From Acidobacteriota bacterium (lineage in GTDB: Bacteria; Acidobacteriota; UBA4820; DSQY01), in assembly GCA_021814085.1 (NCBI GenBank), contig JAKAJA010000073.1, forward strand, positions 1 to 7,760: a DNA stretch of 7,760 nucleotides. The letters run 5' to 3'. Below the pieces are notes generated by a model that made no database searches, was not told the DNA's origin, and saw only the letters and a program-made list of their open reading frames with translations. Of this stretch, positions 1 to 4,595 are shown in pieces (positions within the stretch are counted from its first letter, which is position 1; each line of letters opens with the position of its first letter). The position numbers and the translations under genes are program-made.

Positions 1-77
1 GATCTCGTGCTGAAGTTACCTTCAGGCACCCGGTTCTTAACCCCCTTAAGGATCTTGGACCAAAGGTCGACCGGCAT
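1..77 (-). CDS. dnaA: DnaA-like replication initiator, N-terminal fragment (cut by window edge)
   Basis: This is a partial minus-strand gene. ATG lies at 77-75, 25 codons are visible, and it then runs off the window start. The peptide has a Leu-Trp at residues 5-6, then Ile-Leu, a Val-Lys, a Val-Pro and an Asn-Phe-Ser-Thr near residue 24. Laid against E. coli DnaA domain I (LWQQCL...LP..EFSMW, recalled from memory), the spacing matches residue for residue with no gap. Domain I mediates DnaA self-assembly and helicase loading at oriC. At the position of the usually conserved Trp after the Phe-Ser-x motif this sequence reads Arg (AGA). That could be real divergence or a base problem right at the window end. 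No good Shine-Dalgarno precedes the ATG. An in-frame GTG lies further upstream but gives an unconvincing extension. The DnaA-box-like cluster immediately upstream supports the call. It could still be another short Trp-containing N-terminus, because only 25 residues are visible. Confidence 0.55.
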   Translation of the reverse strand, partial: MPVDLWSKILKGVKNRVPEGNFSTR

Positions 78-79
78 GA

Positions 80-111
80 TTTCGCACAGGTATTCCCACA
101 GGTGTGGAAAA
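80..111. promoter_or_regulatory. Cluster of DnaA-box-like 9-mers
   Basis: Three 9-mers resembling the DnaA box TTWTNCACA are packed into 32 bases. The minus-strand TTTTCCACA (103-111) fits the degenerate consensus perfectly. The plus-strand TTTCGCACA (80-88) has one mismatch, and ATTCCCACA (92-100) has two. A weaker fourth candidate, TATACCACA, lies at 135-143 with two mismatches. The cluster sits between the putative minus-strand promoter and the ATG of the DnaA-like gene, where DnaA autoregulation sites are often found. It could also be part of a replication origin, but I see no AT-rich unwinding element in this window. Confidence 0.55.
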
Positions 112-132
112 CGCCCTCTCCATTTCACTGCC

Positions 133-141
133 AGTATACCA
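133..141 (-). promoter_or_regulatory. Extended -10 promoter for the DnaA-like gene
   Basis: Reading the minus strand, TGGTATACT covers 141 down to 133. This is a TGn extended -10 motif followed by TATACT, one base from TATAAT. The expected -35 position (around 161-156) reads TGCTCC and is poor, so the extended -10 would have to compensate. The predicted start of transcription near 126 gives a leader of about 50 bases that contains the DnaA-box-like cluster. Confidence 0.4.
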
Positions 142-201
142 CAGGAGACGCCTCCGGAGCAGGATCTCTGGGACCAGGCCGGTCCAGGAAAGACGGGGTT
201 T

Positions 202-230
202 TTGCCGAAAGGGAGCGAGGTGCTTATACT
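202..230 (+). promoter_or_regulatory. sigma70-type promoter driving the ppx operon
   Basis: TTGCCG at 202-207 (four of six matches to TTGACA) is followed by exactly 17 bases and then TATACT at 225-230 (five of six matches to TATAAT). Transcription would start near 237, giving a leader of about 38 bases before the ATG at 275. It is the only well-formed promoter I find upstream of the plus-strand genes, which suggests that it serves the whole series. It lies about 65 bases from the divergent minus-strand -10 element. Confidence 0.6.
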
Positions 231-261
231 GGGGCCATGTTCGGTATCCCAACGGGGTAGT

Positions 262-269
262 GGGGAGGG
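262..269 (+). promoter_or_regulatory. Ribosome binding site fixing the ppx start
   Basis: GGGGAGGG lies five bases before ATG 275. This selects the ATG at 275 over the in-frame ATG at 104. The longer reading would need 57 extra residues of low-quality Arg-rich sequence translated through the promoter at 202-230. Confidence 0.75.
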
Positions 270-274
270 CATTC

Positions 275-1870
275 ATGGCCGGGACAAGCAAGATTCGGGT
301 GAAGACGCCCAAGCCGTCCCGGCGCGCCAAACCCTTCCGCTGCGCGGCCGTGGATGTGGGATCGAACGCCATTCGCTTCCTGGCGGCGGAGTTTGCCGCC
401 CCGCCCCGGTTCACCGTCCTCCGGGCGGATCGAAACCCGGTGCGCCTAGGCCATGGGGTCTTCATCAACGGCCGCCTCTCTCCAGGCCAGTTGGAGGAGG
501 CGGTCCAGGTCTTGCGGGGATACGCGCTCCTGATGCGCGAGTTGGGCATCACCGCCTACCGGGCGGTGGCCACGAGCGCCGTCCGCGAGAGCGGGAACGG
601 CGAGGAATTCTTGGGCCGCGTCCTCGATGAGGCGGGCCTTGAGCTCGAGGTCATCAATGGCTCCGAGGAGGCGAGGCTGGTCCATCGCGCCGTCAAGAGC
701 CGCGTCGACATGTCCGGGGGGACCTGGATGATGGCGGACCTCGGGGGCGGGAGCGTGGAGGTGTCCCTGGCGGACGGCGGAAGCGTTCTATGGAGCGAGT
801 CCCACACCATGGGGGCCGTGCGGCTGCTCGAAGAGCTGGCCGGAGGGGGCCAGGCCCCGGGGTCCTTCCTGCGTCTTCTGGAGGAGTATACCCAGACCTT
901 GCGCATCACCATGGCCCTGGAGGGGGCGGACCCCAAAGGCTTCATCGCCACGGGCGGCAATTCGGAAACCCTTGCCCAGATGGCCATGGCCGCCGTCGAT
1001 TCGGAGGGAGTTGCCCGGTTCCCCGTTTCCACCTTGTCCAGCCTCATCCAGAAACTCGCCCGCCTCAGCTACAGGGAGCGGATGGAGCAACTGGGACTCA
1101 GGGGCGACCGGGCGGACGTCATCCTCCCGGCGGCCATCGTCTACGAGCGCTTGGCCGGGCTGTCGGGGGCAGGGGAGATCACCGTCCCCTTCGTTGGCGT
1201 CCGGGAGGGGATCGTCCTGGATCTCGCCGATGGCCTGGGACGAGGCGACGAGCGTCGGAGCCGGCGGGAGCGGGAGGTCCTCCGGGCCGCCGTGGCACTA
1301 GGGCGGAAATACCGGTTCGACGAGCCCCACGGCCTCCACGTGGCCGCCCTGTCCCTCTCCCTCTTCGACCAACTCAAGGGGCTCCACAAGTTGGGAGACG
1401 AGGAGCGCGACGCCCTCCAGGCCGCGGCCATGCTCCACGACATCGGCTCCTTCGTGAGCTACAAGAGCCACCACAAACACACCCTGTACCTCATCGCCAA
1501 CTCGGATCTCCCTGGTCTGAGCCCGGGGCAGGTCCGGGTGGTGGCCAACGTGGCGCGGTACCACCGGCGCAGCCTGCCCAAGCTCCAGCACGAGTCCTAC
1601 GCCGGGCTGGATGCCGGCCCCAAAGAGGTGGTGCGCAAGCTGGCGGCCCTCCTGCGGCTCGCTGACGCCATGGACAGGGAGCACCGGCAGAAGGTCCAGG
1701 GGGTAAGGGCAAAGGTCTTGGGCGGGACCCTCGTGCTGACCATGGTGGGCGAGGGGGACCTGCTCCTGGAAGGATGGGCCCTCAAGAGAAAATCGGACCT
1801 CTTCCGCCGGGCGTACAATATGCCCGTGGAAATCTCACCTCGAGCCAAGGGAAAGGGGGAAAAGCGGTGA
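275..1870 (+). CDS. ppx: Ppx/GppA exopolyphosphatase / pppGpp phosphohydrolase with C-terminal HD-like domain
   Basis: The protein has 531 residues, the size of a full-length two-part Ppx/GppA enzyme (E. coli Ppx is about 513). These cytoplasmic enzymes release phosphate from the ends of polyphosphate, or convert pppGpp to ppGpp. Residues 23-320 form the ASKHA-type phosphatase: AAVDVGSNAIR (24-34), AVATSAVRES (97-106), the acidic pair Glu131/Glu132 in NGSEEARL where the catalytic Glu is expected, DLGGGSVEVS (155-164), ATGGNSETL (225-233) and GVREGIVLDL (308-317). Residues about 330-515 are the HD-like half: His355, LHDIG (387-391), SHHKH (398-402), RYHR (428-431) and LLRLADAMD (459-467). All key motifs look intact. 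The first 22 residues form an extra Lys/Arg-rich tail that begins before the fold. The start is set by a strong ribosome binding site at 262-269. The stop overlaps the GTG of the next gene by 4 bases. Sequence alone cannot separate Ppx from GppA activity; the neighbours favour polyphosphate. Confidence 0.93.
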   Translation: MAGTSKIRVKTPKPSRRAKPFRCAAVDVGSNAIRFLAAEFAAPPRFTVLRADRNPVRLGHGVFINGRLSPGQLEEAVQVLRGYALLMRELGITAYRAVATSAVRESGNGEEFLGRVLDEAGLELEVINGSEEARLVHRAVKSRVDMSGGTWMMADLGGGSVEVSLADGGSVLWSESHTMGAVRLLEELAGGGQAPGSFLRLLEEYTQTLRITMALEGADPKGFIATGGNSETLAQMAMAAVDSEGVARFPVSTLSSLIQKLARLSYRERMEQLGLRGDRADVILPAAIVYERLAGLSGAGEITVPFVGVREGIVLDLADGLGRGDERRSRREREVLRAAVALGRKYRFDEPHGLHVAALSLSLFDQLKGLHKLGDEERDALQAAAMLHDIGSFVSYKSHHKHTLYLIANSDLPGLSPGQVRVVANVARYHRRSLPKLQHESYAGLDAGPKEVVRKLAALLRLADAMDREHRQKVQGVRAKVLGGTLVLTMVGEGDLLLEGWALKRKSDLFRRAYNMPVEISPRAKGKGEKR

Positions 1871-2550
1871 ACCAGCGCCAAGAGGAACTCCCCGGCAAAC
1901 TCATCGCAGTCGAGGGTCTGGATGGGTCCGGCAAATCCACGCAGATTCACTTGGTACACCAGTGGCTGAAGAGCAAGGGGTACCGCGTGTTCTTCACGGA
2001 GTGGAACTCCTCCTCCCTGGTGAAGGAGGCGACGCGCAAGGGGAAGAAGCGGCAACTCCTGACCCCCACGACCTTCAGCCTCATCCACGCCACCGATTTC
2101 GCGGACCGCTACGAACGGCAGATGCTGCCGCTCCTCCGGGCGGGGTTCATCGTCCTGTGCGACCGCTACATGTTCACTTCCTTCGCGAGGGACGGGGTGC
2201 GGGGATGTGACCAGGCCTGGCTGAGGAGGATGTACGGCTTCGCCAGGGTGCCCGACATCACGTTCTTCTTCAGGCTACCCCTGGAGGTCGCCCTCGGCCG
2301 CATCCTGGAGGGGCGCCCCCAGCTCAAGTATTTCGAGGCGGGCATGGACCTCGGCCTGAGCCAGGACATCACGGACAGCTTTCGGATCTTCCAGGGACGA
2401 GTCCTCGACCAGTACCTCAGCATGGCCGCGGAGTATGGGTTCACGGTCATGGACGCCACCCTCTCCGTGCACTCCCAGCAGAAGCTCGTGCGCAAGATCA
2501 TCCAGGAGCGCATCGACCTGGCCCTCTATCACAAGAGGTTTGTCCAATGA
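1867..2550 (+). CDS. Thymidylate-kinase-like P-loop protein, copy 1 (intact Walker A)
   Basis: The protein has 227 residues, close to a dTMP kinase (about 205-215). It starts at GTG 1867 inside a GTGA overlap with the ppx stop, with AGGGGGA at 1854-1860 as ribosome binding site. In the TMK fold, Walker A is GLDGSGKST (17-25), the ATDFADR stretch (75-81) matches the TMK helix before strand 3, and CDRY (98-101) is the TMK DRY/DRx motif. The RxPGGT-type loop that holds dTMP in true thymidylate kinases is absent; in its place stands TEWNSSSLVKE (44-54). After the core comes a YFEAGMDLGL segment (155-164) that I do not recognise from Tmk, followed by Arg178-Val-Leu...Tyr183 as in TMK C-terminal helices. 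I infer a nucleoside-monophosphate-kinase-like phosphotransferase of unknown substrate, probably not the housekeeping Tmk. It is paired with its paralogue downstream by a 4-base ATGA overlap. Confidence 0.85.
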   Translation: MNQRQEELPGKLIAVEGLDGSGKSTQIHLVHQWLKSKGYRVFFTEWNSSSLVKEATRKGKKRQLLTPTTFSLIHATDFADRYERQMLPLLRAGFIVLCDRYMFTSFARDGVRGCDQAWLRRMYGFARVPDITFFFRLPLEVALGRILEGRPQLKYFEAGMDLGLSQDITDSFRIFQGRVLDQYLSMAAEYGFTVMDATLSVHSQQKLVRKIIQERIDLALYHKRFVQ

Positions 2551-3248
2551 GCCCCCAGACCTTCTACCACATACCCCCCCCGGGCGTTGATCCCGCGAAG
2601 CTCACGGGGGCACTCATCGTCCTCGAAGGGCCCGACTCCTCGGGCCGGTCCACGCACATCGGCCTCCTGAGGCAGTGGCTCGAGGAGCAGGGCTACGCCG
2701 TGGAGCAGGTGGGCCTCAAGCGGTCCAACCTGGTGGCCGCGGAACTGGAGAAGGCCAAGCAGGGGAACATCCTGAGCCCCAGGACCCTGAGCCTCTTCTA
2801 CGCCACCGATTTCTACGATCAATTGGAGAACCAGATCGTGCCGGCCCTCAGGGCGGGATTTGTCGTCCTCGCCGACCGGTATATCTACACCCTCATGGTC
2901 CGGGACATCGTTCGAGGAGGGGAGCCCGATTGGGTGGAGTCCATCTACTCCATGGCCCCCGTGCCCGATGCCGTCTTCTACCTCATGATCTCAAGCAAAA
3001 CCCTCGTGGACAGGACCTTCCAGGCCCACACCGAGTTGGACTACTGGGAATCGGGCATGGACTGCGGCCTGGGGCGGGACTGGTTCGGCAGTTTCCTGCG
3101 GTACCAGCGCAAAATCCGCCAGGAGTTTGTTAGAATGCAGAGGAAATACGGCTTCGACGTGGTGAACGGCAACAGGACCATCGCCGCCCTCGATGCCGAC
3201 CTGAAGGGCCGCATACAGCAAGTACTTGCCAGGAAAGAGAAAGGTTGA
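2547..3248 (+). CDS. Thymidylate-kinase-like P-loop protein, copy 2 (Walker A Lys replaced by Arg)
   Basis: The protein has 233 residues; ATG 2547 overlaps the previous stop (ATGA), with AAGAGG at 2533-2538 eight bases upstream. It is homologous to copy 1 along its whole length: shared YATDF (85-89), ALRAGFVVL.DRY (100-112), an RD..RG (119-124), VPDAVFY (139-145) and YWESGMDCGL (166-175). It has an N-terminal extension of about 20 residues. Its P-loop is GPDSSGRST (28-36): the invariant Walker A Lys is Arg34, encoded by CGG. The dTMP-binding loop of true Tmk is also missing (VGLKRSNLVAAE, 55-66). Known P-loop kinases use that Lys to hold the ATP phosphates, so this copy may be weakly active, use another phosphate donor, or act as a regulatory partner of copy 1. 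TMK-family enzymes are dimers, so a heterodimer is plausible but is inference. The frame is open throughout with no stops, so it is not a decaying pseudogene. Confidence 0.85.
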   Translation: MSPQTFYHIPPPGVDPAKLTGALIVLEGPDSSGRSTHIGLLRQWLEEQGYAVEQVGLKRSNLVAAELEKAKQGNILSPRTLSLFYATDFYDQLENQIVPALRAGFVVLADRYIYTLMVRDIVRGGEPDWVESIYSMAPVPDAVFYLMISSKTLVDRTFQAHTELDYWESGMDCGLGRDWFGSFLRYQRKIRQEFVRMQRKYGFDVVNGNRTIAALDADLKGRIQQVLARKEKG

Positions 3249-3253
3249 TCCGT

Positions 3254-3739
3254 ATGCCCACTGAACCCAGCCAGGAACCACAGCCCCGGGTGGAGCCCGA
3301 TCTTCCCGCCGCCGCCTCGATGCCGAAGATGGTCGTGTCCGCGAAAAAGAAGCCCTCCAAGGCGGGCGCCAAGAAAAAACCCCAAGGCAAGGGCCCCAAG
3401 CCGGCCAAGAAGGCGGCCAAGAAGGCGCCCAAGGTCTCGAGGGAAGAACTGGGGAGGCGGGCCGCCTCGGAGGTCCTCAAGCTTCGGGCTCTCCTCAAAG
3501 AAGTGGGGAGCGCGGTCTTGGACCGCCTGGACGGCGAGGCCGGAGCCCTGGGCCTCTTCCTCAGGGGAGACGCCCTTCCGGGAGAGACGCCGGTTCTGCC
3601 CAGCGCCAGGGTCCTGAACGCCATGCTCGCGTGCTTCGCCACCCTCAAGGTCAAGCCCAAGAAAGGCCGCGTCAAGGACCTGGACCGCATCGAGGGCCTG
3701 ATGAAGCAGCTCGCGGGGAAGATGCCCCCGGGGGCATGA
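3254..3739 (+). CDS. Small lysine-rich hypothetical protein with a histone-H1-like basic tract
   Basis: The protein has 161 residues from ATG 3254. A TTG at 3245, overlapping the previous stop (TTGA), would add three residues. AAAGG (3240-3244) is nine bases before the ATG, while AGGA (3231-3234) would serve the TTG, so the start is undecided. There are three parts. Residues 1-27 are Pro/Glu-rich and look disordered. Residues 28-60 are a Lys/Ala/Pro tract (AKKKP, AGAKKKP, KPAKKAAKKAPK) with almost no acidic residues. Residues 61-157 are a predicted mostly helical region (REELGRRAASEVLKLRALLKEVG, then a helix after Pro116, then DLDRIEGLMKQLAGK) broken by a Gly-rich turn. I recognise no enzyme motif. 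There is no signal peptide or membrane segment. By composition the tract could bind DNA, RNA or polyphosphate; lysine-rich tracts are known to bind polyphosphate, and the neighbours make that attractive. This is inference only. Confidence 0.75.
   Translation: MPTEPSQEPQPRVEPDLPAAASMPKMVVSAKKKPSKAGAKKKPQGKGPKPAKKAAKKAPKVSREELGRRAASEVLKLRALLKEVGSAVLDRLDGEAGALGLFLRGDALPGETPVLPSARVLNAMLACFATLKVKPKKGRVKDLDRIEGLMKQLAGKMPPGA
3403..3434 (+). repeat. Short tandem 12-base repeat encoding AKKA units
   Basis: GGCCAAGAAGGC occurs at 3403-3414 and again at 3415-3426, followed by a partial imperfect third unit (GCCCAAGG). It lies in frame in the lysine-rich gene and encodes the AKKAAKKAPK part of the basic tract. 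It may let the tract vary in length between strains. Confidence 0.5.
3722..3737. repeat. 16-base perfect palindrome at the end of the lysine-rich gene
   Basis: ATGCCCCCGGGGGCAT is its own reverse complement and reaches the first base of the TGA stop. A second palindrome, GCCCGGGC, lies at 3743-3750. No T-run follows, so it is not a standard intrinsic terminator. It could fold into a short GC hairpin with a CCGG loop or be a chance product of Pro-Pro-Gly codons. Confidence 0.45.
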
Positions 3740-3783
3740 CCGGCCCGGGCGAAGCCCTCCACCAAGACCGGTAGCCCTCACCC

Positions 3784-3787
3784 GAGG
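3784..3787 (+). promoter_or_regulatory. Ribosome binding site of the metallophosphoesterase gene
   Basis: GAGG lies five bases before ATG 3793. The 53-base gap from 3740 to 3792 holds this site and the GCCCGGGC palindrome. I see no clear promoter or terminator in it. Confidence 0.55.
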
Positions 3788-3792
3788 TCCCC

Positions 3793-4506
3793 ATGAAAGT
3801 CGCGTTCTTCTCCGACATCCACGCCAACTTCCCGGCCCTGTGCGCCGCCCTAGAAACCGCGTCGGGCCTGGGGGCGGAGGCCGTGGTGTGCGCCGGCGAC
3901 CTGGCGAGCGGCGGCCCCCATCCCACGGAGGTGGTTCGCCTCCTCATGGGGCAGCGGGTCCCGGCCATCAGGGGCAACATCGACCGCCGCATCGTGAAGC
4001 TCGCCGCCGCACCCAAGAAGAAGAGGCCAAAGGGGAAAAAGTGGGCGGAAGCGGCCTGGTCCGTGTCGAGGCTCGGCGCGGGCGAGCTCCGGTGGCTTTC
4101 GGCCCTCCCCTCCGAACTCCGACTCACCTTTGCTGGGGTAGAGGCCCGGGTCGTCCATGGGAGCCCGCTCTCAGATACGGACTGCATCTACCCCAGCCTC
4201 ACGCCCGCCGCCTTCGCCGCCAAGCTGGGAGAGGATCGCCCCGCCGTCCTGGTCTGCGGCCACTCCCACATCCCCTTCGCCCGGACGGTGGAGGGCGTCC
4301 TCGTGGTGAACTGCGGATCGGTGGGGCGTCCCTACGACGGAGACCCCCGGGGAAGCTTCGCCCTCTGCACCTTCGCCGGCCCAGCCGCGGCTTCGGCCCG
4401 GATCGTGCGCTTCGAATATCCCGTGGAGGCCGTGATCAAGGACCTCTCCGACCGCGGAGGCCCCAAGCTGGCCCCCCGTCTGTACCGGCAGGGCGTGAAG
4501 GCCTGA
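3793..4506 (+). CDS. Calcineurin-like metallophosphoesterase (YfcE/MJ0936-type)
   Basis: The protein has 237 residues, with ATG 3793 directly preceded by GAGG. The two-metal phosphoesterase motifs are in order: FSDIHAN (6-12, metal ligands Asp8 and His10), AGDLASGG (34-41, Asp36), RGNID (60-64, Asn62), VVHGSP (120-125, His122) and CGHSHIPF (155-162, His157 and His159). The GNxD form without the His of GNHD is usual for the compact YfcE/MJ0936 phosphodiesterase group. The set looks catalytically complete, and the protein should be cytosolic because it has no signal peptide. Members hydrolyse phosphodiesters, nucleotides or phosphoproteins, so the substrate cannot be read from sequence. One oddity is a Lys/Arg-rich insertion PKKKRPKGKK (74-83) after the GNxD motif, echoing the basic tract of the gene before it. 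The context suggests phosphate or polyphosphate metabolism. The next gene begins 89 bases downstream. Confidence 0.9.
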   Translation: MKVAFFSDIHANFPALCAALETASGLGAEAVVCAGDLASGGPHPTEVVRLLMGQRVPAIRGNIDRRIVKLAAAPKKKRPKGKKWAEAAWSVSRLGAGELRWLSALPSELRLTFAGVEARVVHGSPLSDTDCIYPSLTPAAFAAKLGEDRPAVLVCGHSHIPFARTVEGVLVVNCGSVGRPYDGDPRGSFALCTFAGPAAASARIVRFEYPVEAVIKDLSDRGGPKLAPRLYRQGVKA

Positions 4507-4584
4507 GGAGCAGGGACCGGCGTCGGGGCGAAACGCGGTCTTCGCGTGAGGCATTTTTGCACCGGGGCGGCAAGGTAGATTTCT

Positions 4585-4590
4585 GGGGAG
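4585..4590 (+). promoter_or_regulatory. Ribosome binding site selecting a TTG start for the CHAD gene
   Basis: GGGGAG lies five bases before TTG 4596. The later in-frame ATGs at 4662 and 4692 are less good. The first has no upstream purine-rich site, and both would remove the first strand or helix of the CYTH-like half. Confidence 0.55.
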
Positions 4591-4595
4591 CAGCG

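Noticed and set aside
104..274. Upstream in-frame extension of the ppx gene to ATG 104
   Set aside because: The extra 57 residues are Arg-rich with no family similarity and would be translated across the promoter at 202-230. The ATG at 275 has a strong ribosome binding site.
790..1665. Plus-strand open frame of 291 codons inside the ppx gene
   Set aside because: It is an Arg/Pro/Gly-rich out-of-frame shadow of the HD-like part of Ppx.
1867..2550. Calling copy 1 the housekeeping thymidylate kinase (tmk)
   Set aside because: The P-loop and DRY motifs fit, but the dTMP-binding RxPGGT-type loop is missing. The tandem arrangement with an Arg P-loop paralogue argues for a distinct subfamily, so no symbol was given.
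3371..3382. A-rich run (AAG AAA AAA CCC) as a programmed frameshift site in the lysine-rich gene
   Set aside because: In the reading frame the heptamer is not a good X XXY YYZ slippery site, no stimulatory structure is evident, and the zero frame continues as a sensible protein.
4515..4558. Possible intrinsic terminator between the phosphoesterase and CHAD genes
   Set aside because: GACCGGCGT (4515-4523) and ACGCGGTC (4533-4540) can pair with a bulge, but the T5 run (4554-4558) starts 13 bases after the stem, too far for a standard terminator.
4557..4581. Possible promoter for the CHAD gene (TTGCAC and TAGATT)
   Set aside because: The spacing between the hexamers is only 13 bases, and at 17 bases there is no -10-like sequence.
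3840..4595. Long open frame upstream of the CHAD gene running through the phosphoesterase gene in another frame
   Set aside because: It is a high-GC shadow. The translated peptide is Arg/Pro/Gly-rich with no domain, while the overlapping phosphoesterase frame has all its motifs.
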